64,000 nt of DNA from Lewinellaceae bacterium (lineage in GTDB: Bacteria; Bacteroidota; Bacteroidia; Chitinophagales; Saprospiraceae): contig JACJYC010000019.1 in the NCBI GenBank assembly GCA_020636325.1, positions 1-64,000 of the forward strand, in the 5' to 3' direction. This document shows, in pieces, positions 36,190 to 44,924 of the stretch. The position numbers were made by a program, and so were the translations under genes. Each line of letters starts with the position of its first letter. Positions within the stretch are counted from its first letter, which is position 1. The notes beneath the pieces were generated by a model, which made no database searches, was not told the DNA's origin, and saw only the letters and a list, made by a program, of their open reading frames with translations.

Positions 36190-38253
36190 ATGAACAAATT
36201 AAACACTTTCATCCAGGTAGTTCTTACGGTTTTCTGTTTACTGGCCGTGACAGAAGGGCGCAGTGCCGAAGCCCGGGCGGGTACGTCCGCCTGTACGGAT
36301 TGTGAGAAACTCTACCAACAGGCCATTGCCTGCCTCAAAGAAAACCGGGAACGGGAAGGGCTCGAATACCTGAACGCTTCCATCAGCAAGGCCGAAGCGG
36401 CCAAAGACTCCTTCTGGATTTTCAAGGGCCTTTACCGGATGGGGCGTTACCACGACTCCAACAGCCGGTATAAAGAGGCGCTGACCTGTTTCCTGCCGCT
36501 GCTCAAATTTTCGGACCGGGTCCTCCCAAATGAAGATCGTTCCAGGATTTTCGACGGCATCGCATCGATCTATTTTGAATGGGGAATGTCCGATCGCGCA
36601 TTTGACTACTACCTCGATGCCGAAAAATTCTCCCGAAGCATAAAAGATTCCGTTGGTCAGGCGATGGCCAATTATCAAATGGGCCGGATCTACTACCACC
36701 AGGGCGAATACCAACGCGCACTGGACGCTTATAACAAATCCATGGAAGTCGGCCGGTTCAAGCCGGATGACCGCCGGCAAGCCATGTACCTGGCCGCACT
36801 GGGCAGCGTATATGAAAAACTGGAGCAACCGGAGCTGGCCAACACCTACAATAATCAGGCGCTTGAGATCGCGCTCAAAACCAATGATTTTACACTGCCT
36901 TATATCTATCACAATATAGGCACCATTGCCCTCAAGCTCAATCAACGCGGCCTTGCACGGGCCAGCCTGCTTTCATCGCTTGATTTTTTCAACGCCTATG
37001 AGCAGGAAAACAAAGGCGACTCCCACGCCAAAATCGGCGTATTGCTGAGCCTGGGTAAACTTGAGTCGGAAGAACAGAACCCAACAGCGGCCATCAAATG
37101 GCTGGAGGAAGGCCTTTCCCTTTCACTGAAGGAAGGTTTTGCGCGCCGGGAGGCTGAAGTGATCAAAGAACTGGCGCTGATCCACCTGAACCAGAACAAA
37201 GACAACCTGGCCGCAACGTATCTGTCGAGGTATTCCCATATTCAGGACTCCCTGTTCAACGACGAGAATCGCCGGCACCTTGAGCTGATGAAAGTCCAAA
37301 GGCAAATTGAGGAGGAAGCTGCGGAAAATGAGAAGATCGCCCTGCTGGCCAACCGGGATAAAGCCGAAGCCCAGCTCAAGTTCAAAATCTTCATGATCGT
37401 TTCCATCGGGTTGGCCGTAATCCTGGCGCTTTTGGCCTACTTCATCCGCCTGTTGCGCCGCTCCAATTCTCTGCTGGCCAATCGCAACGAACTGATCCAG
37501 GAGCAGAATCAGGCGCTGGAAGCTTCCAACCAGGCCCTGGAAGAGGCCAACCTGGAGCTCAAGCAGTTTGCTTCGGTCGCCAGTCACGACCTGAAGGAGC
37601 CCCTGCGCACCATAACCAGCTACGCCGGCCTGATCAACCGGAAATACAAGAATCTGGTAGAAGAGGATGACAAGACCTTTTTCACGTATATCCTCGAAGC
37701 CCCGAAACGGATGCAGCGACTGCTGGAAGACCTGGTCAACTACGCATCCCTGCAATACGAACAAGCCCCGGCAGAAAAGATCTCCCTCGATAAAACCCTG
37801 AATACGGTGGTGCACAACCTTTCCAACCGGATCGGTGACAGCGACGCCTCTGTGAAATGGGAAGTGAACGATCTGAACCTGATGGCTGTGCCGACCCAAA
37901 TGGAGCAATTGTTCCAGAACCTGATCGGCAACGGCATCAAATTCCATGGAGAAGCCGCCCCGGTGATCCGGATAACCGCCAAAAAACTCTCCGCCGGCAC
38001 CGAGGTTACCGTCAGCGACAACGGCATCGGCATCGATCCGGAATTTCACGATAAGATATTCGGCATGTTTACGCGCCTCCACGGCAAGGAGCGCTTCGAA
38101 GGCAGCGGGATCGGGCTGGCTACCTGCAAGAAGATAATCGAGCGGCACGGCGGCCATATCCGGATCGATTCAACGCCGGGGACCGGTTCAAAATTCATCC
38201 TGTTCTTTCCGGCATCGATCTGCTCCTGGGAACGGGCGGCCTATACGGTCTGA
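36190..38253 (+). CDS. membrane histidine kinase with extracytoplasmic TPR sensor
   Basis: 687 aa. Signal sequence (FIQVVLTVFCLLAVTEG), then about six TPR units from ~40 to 350 (GRYHDSNSRYKEALTCFLPL, MGRIYYHQGEYQRALDAYNK and similar), a coiled coil, a transmembrane helix at ~398-420 (FMIVSIGLAVILALLAYFI), a second coiled coil, HisKA with phospho-acceptor H466 (ASHDLKEPLRTI), and a HATPase domain with N box NLIGNGIKF, G1 DNGIGI and G2 GSGIGLATCKKI. No receiver domain or partner regulator is adjacent. TPR domains bind peptides in several signalling systems, and the gene follows a GG-leader peptide gene, so peptide sensing is a plausible but unproven role. Confidence 0.92.
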   Translation: MNKLNTFIQVVLTVFCLLAVTEGRSAEARAGTSACTDCEKLYQQAIACLKENREREGLEYLNASISKAEAAKDSFWIFKGLYRMGRYHDSNSRYKEALTCFLPLLKFSDRVLPNEDRSRIFDGIASIYFEWGMSDRAFDYYLDAEKFSRSIKDSVGQAMANYQMGRIYYHQGEYQRALDAYNKSMEVGRFKPDDRRQAMYLAALGSVYEKLEQPELANTYNNQALEIALKTNDFTLPYIYHNIGTIALKLNQRGLARASLLSSLDFFNAYEQENKGDSHAKIGVLLSLGKLESEEQNPTAAIKWLEEGLSLSLKEGFARREAEVIKELALIHLNQNKDNLAATYLSRYSHIQDSLFNDENRRHLELMKVQRQIEEEAAENEKIALLANRDKAEAQLKFKIFMIVSIGLAVILALLAYFIRLLRRSNSLLANRNELIQEQNQALEASNQALEEANLELKQFASVASHDLKEPLRTITSYAGLINRKYKNLVEEDDKTFFTYILEAPKRMQRLLEDLVNYASLQYEQAPAEKISLDKTLNTVVHNLSNRIGDSDASVKWEVNDLNLMAVPTQMEQLFQNLIGNGIKFHGEAAPVIRITAKKLSAGTEVTVSDNGIGIDPEFHDKIFGMFTRLHGKERFEGSGIGLATCKKIIERHGGHIRIDSTPGTGSKFILFFPASICSWERAAYTV

Positions 38254-38277
38254 CCGCATCCTTCGGCTGATGACGGC

Positions 38278-39045
38278 TTATGCCGCCCTTCCGTCATCAC
38301 GGACGTGGCTGATCTGCTCGTCCCTGAGAATGTCCATGCGCTGGTACCGCAGAAAAAGCTGCACCGTAGCCAGCACATCCTTTTCGCAATAGAATGAGAT
38401 CCGGTCCAGGTCCTTTTCTTCCCAGTACACCCGGCCCACCTGGCTGCCGTCCATATCGTCTTTGGGCGTAGGGAAATCAAGAATGGCTGACAACAGGTTG
38501 AGGGACGTATAGGCCTTATTGTCGCCGAACTTCCAGAGCTCCATGGTATCCAGGAGGTGTTTGACCTCCCACGGTTTTTTGCCGGCCAGGTTCACCGCCA
38601 GGGGCAACTTCATTCCGTTGACCACCATCCGCCGGCAGATATACGGAATATCGAATTCCCGGATGTTGTGGCCGCAGAGGTAGATATCGGTGAGGTTCTT
38701 GTAATAATGGTTCAGGAGTTGGGCGAATTCCTCCAAAACCGCGAATTCATCGTCGCCCGCAAAAGATTTTAAGCGGAGTTTCAACGTATTTCCTTCCTTA
38801 TCCCGTTGCACAAAACCCACTGATATACAGATGATTTTGCCGAATTCGGCATAGATTGCCGCCCTATCCTTGTAGCTTGCGGAAATTTCTTCCGGTGACA
38901 TTTCATCAACCGAACGCGTTACCTGTTTTGCTTTTGTCGTCCAAAGTGATTGTAAGGCCGGCGATAGTTCCTCAAAGGAGGATTTGCCTGAGACCGTTTC
39001 AATATCCAGAAAAAGCACTTTGCCGATATCAATATGATCTATCAT
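38278..39045 (-). CDS. DEDDy 3'-5' exonuclease (PolB-exonuclease-like)
   Basis: 255 aa, cytoplasmic. ExoI motif LDIET (13-17), ExoII CGHNIREFDIPYI near 124-136, ExoIII YCEKDVLATVQL near 219-230 with Tyr in the DEDDy position. This matches the predicted 3'-5' exonuclease family related to the proofreading domain of B-family DNA polymerases (DNA_pol_B_exo2). It likely acts in DNA repair or nucleic-acid turnover. The gene is convergent with the TPR kinase (24-bp gap) and divergent from the coiled-coil gene. Confidence 0.9.
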   Translation of the reverse strand: MIDHIDIGKVLFLDIETVSGKSSFEELSPALQSLWTTKAKQVTRSVDEMSPEEISASYKDRAAIYAEFGKIICISVGFVQRDKEGNTLKLRLKSFAGDDEFAVLEEFAQLLNHYYKNLTDIYLCGHNIREFDIPYICRRMVVNGMKLPLAVNLAGKKPWEVKHLLDTMELWKFGDNKAYTSLNLLSAILDFPTPKDDMDGSQVGRVYWEEKDLDRISFYCEKDVLATVQLFLRYQRMDILRDEQISHVRDDGRAA

Positions 39046-39198
39046 GGGTGACTGGTTTTGCAGGTTTCAGGGAAAAAATCGTGAAAAAAGACAAATAAAA
39101 TATTTGCGAACAATATACAATTTTCTTTTTTCAATCGCCGTTTATTCACCAATTGGCACAATGTCTCAGATTTTGTAAACCAATTTATCTAAAACGAT

Positions 39199-40203
39199 AT
39201 GACAAATCCAAGTAGTCCCAATCCGAAGCCAAACAACAATCAGCAACGCCTGACCGCTATTGCAGCTGTTGTAATCGTTGCCCTTTTAGGCGTACTGACC
39301 GTCATGCTGGTCAACTACAACAAAAGAGGCAAAATGATCGATCAGTTGTCCGCACAATATGACGAATCCGAACAACTGAAACTCGATCTGGAGAAGCAAT
39401 ACTACGCCGCCATGACCGAGCTGGAAGAAATGAGGGGCAGCAATACGGAATTGAACGCCCTTATTGATCAGCAAAAGGAAGAACTGGCCGCACAAAAGGA
39501 AAAAATCGAAGGCCTTCTGGCCAATAAAGGCAGCCTGAACAAGGCGCGCAAGGAGATTGAGAACCTCAAAACCCAGATCGATCAATATCTGGCCGAGATC
39601 AATCAGCTGCGCGAAGAAAACGGTGAACTCACCGCCCGCAACGCGACCCTTTCCCAGGCCAACGACTCGCTGGGCACCAACCTGGAAAGCCAGCGCATGA
39701 TGAATGACGAACTGACCTCCAAACAAGCCGTTCTGGTCAGCGAAAAAGAAGCTATCGAAGCCGACCGCACCCGCTTGTCCGCCAAGGTTAATCAAGCTTC
39801 CGTCATCAAGGTGAGCGGCCTGGAAGTGAAGCCGTTGAAAATGAAAAAATCAGGCAAAGCCGTAAAACGCAACAGCGCCGACAACATCGATCAGATCCAG
39901 ATCTGCTTCAATACCACCAAAAATGATATCGCCGAGGAAGGTCCCGAAACCTTCCTGGTCCGCATCATCAACCCGATGGGTGAGACCCTTGCACTGGATG
40001 AACTCGGCTCCGGCGTATTCACCAGCAATGCTACGGGCGATCAGGTGGCCTATACGCAAGCCAAAGAGATCGAATATAACCGCGACGTAACCAATATTTG
40101 TACGCTGTGGTCTCCGGGCCAGTCCTTCCAGAAAGGCAACTACGAGGTGGAAATCTACAACAAAGGCCACCTTGCAGGTTCGGGAAGCTTCAAACTGAAT
40201 TAA
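39199..40203 (+). CDS. membrane-anchored coiled-coil protein of unknown function
   Basis: 334 aa. A short Asn/Pro-rich N-terminus is followed by a transmembrane helix at ~19-41 (AIAAVVIVALLGVLTVMLV), then a long coiled coil to ~200 (LDLEKQYYAAMTELEEM, ENLKTQIDQYLAEINQLREE). The C-terminal ~130 residues form a beta domain (IQICFNTTKNDIAEEGPETF, TNICTLWSPGQSF, YEVEIYNKGHLAGSGSFKL). Related Bacteroidota proteins are conserved but uncharacterised. Topology suggests a periplasmic coiled coil with a distal globular head. It is followed by a strong terminator. Confidence 0.83.
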   Translation: MTNPSSPNPKPNNNQQRLTAIAAVVIVALLGVLTVMLVNYNKRGKMIDQLSAQYDESEQLKLDLEKQYYAAMTELEEMRGSNTELNALIDQQKEELAAQKEKIEGLLANKGSLNKARKEIENLKTQIDQYLAEINQLREENGELTARNATLSQANDSLGTNLESQRMMNDELTSKQAVLVSEKEAIEADRTRLSAKVNQASVIKVSGLEVKPLKMKKSGKAVKRNSADNIDQIQICFNTTKNDIAEEGPETFLVRIINPMGETLALDELGSGVFTSNATGDQVAYTQAKEIEYNRDVTNICTLWSPGQSFQKGNYEVEIYNKGHLAGSGSFKLN

Positions 40204-40243
40204 TTTTTCGCAGCTGAGCTGCTGATAAATAGGAAGATTTATG

Positions 40244-40277
40244 ACCGGCTTTGGAACGCTCCAAAGCCGGTTTTTTT
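40244..40277. terminator. bidirectional intrinsic terminator between convergent genes
   Basis: Perfect 12-bp stem ACCGGCTTTGGA (40244-40255) / TCCAAAGCCGGT (40260-40271) with loop ACGC and a T-run 40271-40277 on the plus strand. The Rieske gene stop codon (40278-40276) lies in the T-run. Confidence 0.92.
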
Positions 40278-41358
40278 ATGCGTTCAGAAAATCTGCGATC
40301 AACCGGTGGAAATGATGAACGCCCTGTTCCATCGACGGCGAAAACCTGCCGCGCTTGTACAACCGGCTTCGCACGCCCCGCTGAACGCTCAAAACCACTT
40401 CTTCATCCTCCATTTCCGTCTGGTTCAGTCCGCCGAGCGATTTAGCCTCCAGGGCATCCGGGAACCGGTAAGTGCGGAAACGAACCAGGGTCTTGTCCTT
40501 TCCCTTGGGTTCCACAACATTCAACGACAGCCCCCAGGGGTAAAAATTGAACATCAGGTTGGGAAAGAGCCAGTAATAATAGGCGTAGATCCGCCGCCCG
40601 CTGTCGGGATGACCGGCAGGGATCGGGAAGCAGGGTTCGTTTTCGCCGGCAATGCCGATCTGGAGGTTGCAGTAAGGGTAGACTTCGTATTCATATTGCG
40701 CAAAGTCGAGGGCCTGGTTGAGCGCCGGGTGTACGAACGGAATGTGCAGCCCCTCCAGGTAATTGTCGCAATACAGGGCCCAGTTGGCGTTGACGGTATA
40801 GTTGCGGGAAGACGCCGGGTCGAAGGTCATTTCCGACAAAGGCAGCCAGGCCAGGCGCTCGCGGATGGGGCGGGTCATTTCTTCCAGGTCTGCAATCGGA
40901 GCGAGCCCGGTGAACAGCATGCCCATCCAGGATTCGGCGGGTACGGCCGGCAGGTGATCTTCGGTTCCCGGGAATCCGTCGACTTGCTCAAAGGCCGGCA
41001 TGCTCTTGCAGGTACCGTCGAGCCGGAAACAGCGACCGTGGTAGCGGCAGGTCAGCATGCGGTAAGTCCCGGGCTTTTCCACCACGATATTTCCCCGGTG
41101 TGTGCATACGTTGGACATAACCCGCAACGCCCCCTCTTTGCCGCGGCAGGCAACCAAAGGCTCGTCCAGGATGTTTTCCAGAAGTGTAAACGGAATAGCC
41201 TGGCCCGGGGCTGCAATTTCCGCAAGGTCGAGGGCGTAATGCCAGCTTTTTGCGAAGATCTTTTCCTTAACGGCTTCCGCGTAGGCCGGATCGCGGTAAA
41301 ACGCAGCGGGCAACGTATGGGCATGCCGGATATCCGGGTGTATATTTAACGGTTTCAT
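40276..41358 (-). CDS. Rieske-type aromatic-ring-hydroxylating oxygenase, alpha subunit
   Basis: 360 aa. Rieske [2Fe-2S] ligands are C85-x-H87 (VCTHRGN) and C104-x-x-H107 (CRYHGRC). The catalytic domain has the mononuclear iron motif DNYLEGLHIPFVHP with two His ligands and a later Asp candidate. Size and motif order fit RHO alpha subunits such as choline/carnitine or aromatic oxygenases; the substrate is unknown. No reductase or ferredoxin gene is adjacent, so electron donors must be encoded elsewhere. It is divergent from the potassium channel gene by 11 bp, so their promoters overlap the starts. Confidence 0.9.
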   Translation of the reverse strand: MKPLNIHPDIRHAHTLPAAFYRDPAYAEAVKEKIFAKSWHYALDLAEIAAPGQAIPFTLLENILDEPLVACRGKEGALRVMSNVCTHRGNIVVEKPGTYRMLTCRYHGRCFRLDGTCKSMPAFEQVDGFPGTEDHLPAVPAESWMGMLFTGLAPIADLEEMTRPIRERLAWLPLSEMTFDPASSRNYTVNANWALYCDNYLEGLHIPFVHPALNQALDFAQYEYEVYPYCNLQIGIAGENEPCFPIPAGHPDSGRRIYAYYYWLFPNLMFNFYPWGLSLNVVEPKGKDKTLVRFRTYRFPDALEAKSLGGLNQTEMEDEEVVLSVQRGVRSRLYKRGRFSPSMEQGVHHFHRLIADFLNA

Positions 41359-41369
41359 ACCAGCAATTT

Positions 41370-42335
41370 ATGCGATTATCCGAATTTACCCAACCCTTGA
41401 GAAAAGGCCGGCGCAAACCCAACGGCCTGAATGAAGACCTGGGCTTCGGCACAAAGATAGCAGCAGGCGGCGAAAGATTGATCAACCGGGACGGTTCCCT
41501 GAACGTCATCCGGCGGGGGAAGCGGCCGTTTGCCCCCTACCTGGCCCTTGTAGAGATGTCATGGGGCCGGTTTTTCGGGGTCATTTTCCTGATCTACGTG
41601 TGTGTCAATGCCTTCTTTGCCGGCCTCTATGTGCTGGCCGGCCCCGAATCCCTGATCGGCCTGGGTTCGGACGCAGGAGTGCTCGACCGGTTCACGCATG
41701 CGTTCTTTTTCAGCATTCAGACCTTTACCACGGTCGGCTACGGCAGCATCAGCCCGCATGGTTTCTGGGGCAATATCATTTCGGCCATGGACGCCCTGGT
41801 CGGCCTCATGGCCTTCGCACTGGCCACCGGGCTTTTCTTCGCGCGGTTCGCACGCCCCAGGGCTCAGCTCCGGTTCAGCCAGAACGCCGTCATCGCGCCC
41901 TACACCCACCCGGAAACCGGCGAACAGATGCAAAGCCTGCAATTCAGGGTCGTCAATCCCCGAAACAACAAAATCATCAACCTGAGCGCCCGGGTGATCG
42001 TGACCTGGTTTGACCAAGGTGTCCGGAAATACGCCGCACTTGAGCTTGAACGAACCCAGGTATTCATGCTGCCGCTGAACTGGACGCTCGTCCACCCCAT
42101 TTCCAACACCAGCCCGTTGAAAGGGCTCCGCGAGAGCGACCTGCTCCGGGATAAGGCCGAGATCCTCATCCTGATCCAGGGCTACGACGATACCTTCGCC
42201 CAGGATGTCCACGCCAATTATTCCTACACCTGCAAGGAAGTGGTCTGGGATCGCAAATTCAAACCCATGTACCACTCCCTGGAAGGGGTAACGGTATTGG
42301 AGCTGGATAAGCTGAATGAGATGGAGAAGGTTTGA
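41370..42335 (+). CDS. KirBac-type inward-rectifier potassium channel
   Basis: 321 aa. N-terminal slide helix region (FAPYLALVEMSWGRFFG), two transmembrane helices (~68-90 and ~140-162) flanking the pore loop with selectivity filter T121-V-G-Y-G125 (TTVGYGSISPHG), then a cytoplasmic immunoglobulin-like IRK domain (~165-310; AQLRFSQNAVIAPY, LNWTLVHPISNTSPL, YSYTCKEVVWDRKF). Length and order match KirBac proteins. It should be a tetrameric inner-membrane K+ channel, gated by lipids or cytoplasmic factors in known homologues. Its stop TGA is followed at once by a tandem repeat. Confidence 0.94.
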   Translation: MRLSEFTQPLRKGRRKPNGLNEDLGFGTKIAAGGERLINRDGSLNVIRRGKRPFAPYLALVEMSWGRFFGVIFLIYVCVNAFFAGLYVLAGPESLIGLGSDAGVLDRFTHAFFFSIQTFTTVGYGSISPHGFWGNIISAMDALVGLMAFALATGLFFARFARPRAQLRFSQNAVIAPYTHPETGEQMQSLQFRVVNPRNNKIINLSARVIVTWFDQGVRKYAALELERTQVFMLPLNWTLVHPISNTSPLKGLRESDLLRDKAEILILIQGYDDTFAQDVHANYSYTCKEVVWDRKFKPMYHSLEGVTVLELDKLNEMEKV

Positions 42336-42337
42336 GG

Positions 42338-42416
42338 AGTCGTAAGTTGTAAGTTGTAAGTTGTAAGTCGTAAGTCGTAAGTTGTAAGTCGTAAGTTGTA
42401 AGTCGTAAGTGGTCAG
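42338..42416. repeat. tandem GTAAGTYGTAAG 7-bp repeats
   Basis: Eleven or so units of TCGTAAG / TTGTAAG follow the channel gene TGA stop (42333-42335) within a few bases. The same unit forms a tract at 47823-47940. Confidence 0.9.
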
Positions 42417-42420
42417 TGGG

Positions 42421-42592
42421 GCAGCATCCTCCGTCCGCCATAGCCCCGGGCGGCGGCGGGCAGCCACCAGCATCCACCACGCCTCAGCGTGGCAGTATCC
42501 AGCCACCAGCATCAAGCCACCAGTATCCCCCACCCCTCAGCGTGGCAGCATCCTCCGTCCGCCATAGCTCCCGAGAGCGACGGCGGGCAGCC
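42421..42592. repeat. nested direct repeats with palindromic CTCCGTCCGCCATAGC core
   Basis: GCAGCATCCTCCGTCCGCCA occurs at about 42421 and again at about 42546, each followed by a GGCGGGCAGCC tail. CCTCAGCGTGGCAG and CCAGCCACCAGCAT also repeat between them. No coding potential is supported. This tract and the one before it occupy the 262-bp gap before dapD. Confidence 0.75.
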
Positions 42593-42597
42593 TACTT

Positions 42598-43416
42598 CTA
42601 CACCGCCACATCATAATCCCGCAAAGCATTGTTCAGCGACACTTTCTTGTCGGTGCTGGCTTTGCGCTGGCCGATGATCAGGGCGCAGGAGACCTGGTAC
42701 TCGCCGGCAGGAAATTGCTTGGCATAAGCGCCGGGTACGACCACCGAGCGGGCGGGTACGCGCCCTTTGTGGACGACCGGTTCCGGGCCGGTCACATCAA
42801 TGATATGGGTGCTCTGGGTCAGGACGACATTGGCGCCGAGCACGGCTTCTTTTTCAACGCGGACGCCTTCCACGACAATGCAACGGGAACCGATGAAACA
42901 ATCATCCTCGATGATGGTGGGTGCGGCCTGCAGCGGCTCCAATACGCCGCCGATGCCGACGCCGCCGCTGAGGTGAACATTCCGGCCGATCTGCGCGCAG
43001 GAGCCCACCGTCGCCCAGGTGTCCACCATGGTGCCGCTGCCTACCCAGGCGCCGATATTGACATAACTGGGCATCATGATCACGCCTTTTTCCAGGAAGG
43101 AGCCGTAACGCGCAATGGCGTGCGGAACCACCCGGACACCCAGGTCGGCGTAATTTCTCTTGAGCGGGATCTTGTCGTGGAATTCGAACGGGCCGACCTC
43201 AATGGTCTCCATTTGCTGCATCGGAAAATAAAGGACCACCGCTTTTTTGACCCAGTCGTTGACGACCCAGGCGCCGTCTTGATCCTGTTCCGCTACCCGG
43301 AGGGCGCCTTTGTCCAGCAATGCGATGACCTCTCTTACAGCATTTTGTGCGGGTTCGGATTTCATGTGCTCCCGGTTATCCCAGGCGGATTCGATCAGTT
43401 GGCGGAGTTGGTCCAT
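42598..43416 (-). CDS. dapD: 2,3,4,5-tetrahydropyridine-2,6-dicarboxylate N-succinyltransferase
   Basis: 272 aa from the ATG at 43416 (MDQLRQLIESAWDNREHMK); the frame is open 35 codons upstream, but a -7 box lies within that stretch. The sequence is typical DapD: an N-terminal helical domain, then a left-handed beta-helix of hexapeptide repeats (MMPSYVNIGAWVGSGTMVDT, GSCAQIGRNVHLSGGVGIGG, LEPLQAAPTIIEDDCFIGSR) and a C-terminal SCALIIGQR segment. It succinylates tetrahydrodipicolinate using succinyl-CoA in the succinylase branch of lysine and meso-diaminopimelate synthesis, supplying peptidoglycan. It is monocistronic here, divergent from the PLP decarboxylase. Confidence 0.96.
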   Translation of the reverse strand: MDQLRQLIESAWDNREHMKSEPAQNAVREVIALLDKGALRVAEQDQDGAWVVNDWVKKAVVLYFPMQQMETIEVGPFEFHDKIPLKRNYADLGVRVVPHAIARYGSFLEKGVIMMPSYVNIGAWVGSGTMVDTWATVGSCAQIGRNVHLSGGVGIGGVLEPLQAAPTIIEDDCFIGSRCIVVEGVRVEKEAVLGANVVLTQSTHIIDVTGPEPVVHKGRVPARSVVVPGAYAKQFPAGEYQVSCALIIGQRKASTDKKVSLNNALRDYDVAV

Positions 43417-43428
43417 TGTTTTTGACGG

Positions 43429-43436
43429 CAAAAATA
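43429..43436 (-). promoter_or_regulatory. -7 box TATTTTTG for dapD
   Basis: Minus-strand exact TAnnTTTG match ending 13 bp upstream of the dapD ATG, giving a very short leader. Confidence 0.5.
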
Positions 43437-43547
43437 AGAAAGATGGAGAAATCAGGTAAAAGGCTGTTTTTTCCCTATATTGCTCTCCATTGAACCTGTT
43501 TCCCGGGTTGCCTGTCTCCATTAAACCGAAAAACCGACCTGATACCT

Positions 43548-44924
43548 ATGCTGCTCGAACAACGCACATTGGCCCTGTTGCAGAAAATCCTGCCTGAGCT
43601 GGAAGCCGGATTTGACCTTCCCGCCCTGGCGCCGCCCAGCGAATCCGACTACCGCAAACTGGAAGAGATCCTGGGTGAGGTTGCCGTAAGCCTGCGGGGC
43701 AACTACCCCTATTTTCATCCCTTGTATGCCGGGCAGATGCAAAAACCGCCGCATCCGGTTGCCAGGGCAGCGTATATGCTCGCCATGTGGCTCAACCCCA
43801 ACAACCACGCTTTCGACGGCGGCAAGGCCAGCTCCCCCATGGAGAAGGAAGCTGTAGCCGGCATCGCCCGCATGTTCGGCTGGGAAACCCACCTGGGCCA
43901 CCTCACCGGCGGCGGCACCATGGCCAACCTGGAAGCGCTCTGGGTAGCGGGAAAAGAACACCCCGACAAATGGATCGTCGGGTCCGAACTGGCGCATTAC
44001 ACCCACGAACGCATTTCGGAAGTATTGAAGCTCAAATTCAAAAAAATAAAAGCCCTGCCCAACGGCAAAATGGATATCGCCGACCTGGAACGCACCCTGA
44101 TGGAGATCCCTGTCGGCACCGTAGTGGCTACGATGGGTACGACCGGCCTCGGCACCGTTGACCCGCTCAAGGACCTGCTGGACCTTCAGCAAAAATACGG
44201 GTTCCGCATCCATGCCGACGGGGCATACGGCGGATATTACATCCTTGCCGGTAACCTGAACGGGGATACGGCCGAACAATTCGGGTTACTTGAACAGGTG
44301 GACAGCATCGTGATCGACCCCCACAAACACGGGCTCCAGCCGTACGGTTGCGGTTGCGTCCTGTTCCGGGACCGGGAGGCTGCCAAATGGTACCTCCACG
44401 ATTCGCCCTATACCTATTATTCTTCCGATGAGATCCACCTCGGGGAGATCAGCCTGGAATGCTCCCGGGCAGGCGCTTCGGCCGTCGGACTTTGGGCCAC
44501 CATGCGGATGCTGCCGCCGGTTCCGGGCGGCGAATTTGCCGGCATCCTGGCTGATTGCCGGAAGGCAGCCCTGGAATTGTACGCCCGCCTGCGATCCGAT
44601 GACAGGTGGATCACTATTATGCCGCCCGAACTGGACATCGTTGTCTGGACACTCAAAGGCCCGGACACCCGCACCGTCAGCGAATCGGCCAGGTCATTTT
44701 TCAAACTCGCCGAAGCCAACCAATTGTACCTTTCCCTGTTCCAGTATCCCACTTCCAAATTGCCGCCGTCGCCGGACGGCCCCATCGTCAACACCGAATA
44801 CATCACCTGCCTGAGAGCGTGCCTCATGAAACCCGAGCACCTCAGCTGGATCGATGAACTATGGGAAAGGATTATGAGAACCATGGATCATCCCGATGTT
44901 AAAAAATCTTTGACGCATGTTTAA
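43548..44924 (+). CDS. PLP-dependent group II decarboxylase
   Basis: 458 aa, fold type I. The pyridoxal-phosphate lysine is K260 in DPHKHGLQPYGCG. Other family features are SSPMEKEAVAGIARMFGW, LTGGGTMANLEALW, ATMGTTGLGTVDPLKDL and the cofactor Asp in IHADGAYGGYY. It belongs to the glutamate/tyrosine/aromatic amino-acid decarboxylase group; substrate cannot be settled by sequence alone. It is cytoplasmic. The last codons overlap by 8 bp the ATG of the broken oligogalacturonate lyase gene, which suggests the two were once translationally coupled. Confidence 0.9.
   Translation: MLLEQRTLALLQKILPELEAGFDLPALAPPSESDYRKLEEILGEVAVSLRGNYPYFHPLYAGQMQKPPHPVARAAYMLAMWLNPNNHAFDGGKASSPMEKEAVAGIARMFGWETHLGHLTGGGTMANLEALWVAGKEHPDKWIVGSELAHYTHERISEVLKLKFKKIKALPNGKMDIADLERTLMEIPVGTVVATMGTTGLGTVDPLKDLLDLQQKYGFRIHADGAYGGYYILAGNLNGDTAEQFGLLEQVDSIVIDPHKHGLQPYGCGCVLFRDREAAKWYLHDSPYTYYSSDEIHLGEISLECSRAGASAVGLWATMRMLPPVPGGEFAGILADCRKAALELYARLRSDDRWITIMPPELDIVVWTLKGPDTRTVSESARSFFKLAEANQLYLSLFQYPTSKLPPSPDGPIVNTEYITCLRACLMKPEHLSWIDELWERIMRTMDHPDVKKSLTHV

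Noticed and set aside
42338..42416. Possible CRISPR array
   Set aside because: Repeat unit is only 7 bp with no spacers and no cas genes; the same applies to 24456, 28216, 46540 and 47823.
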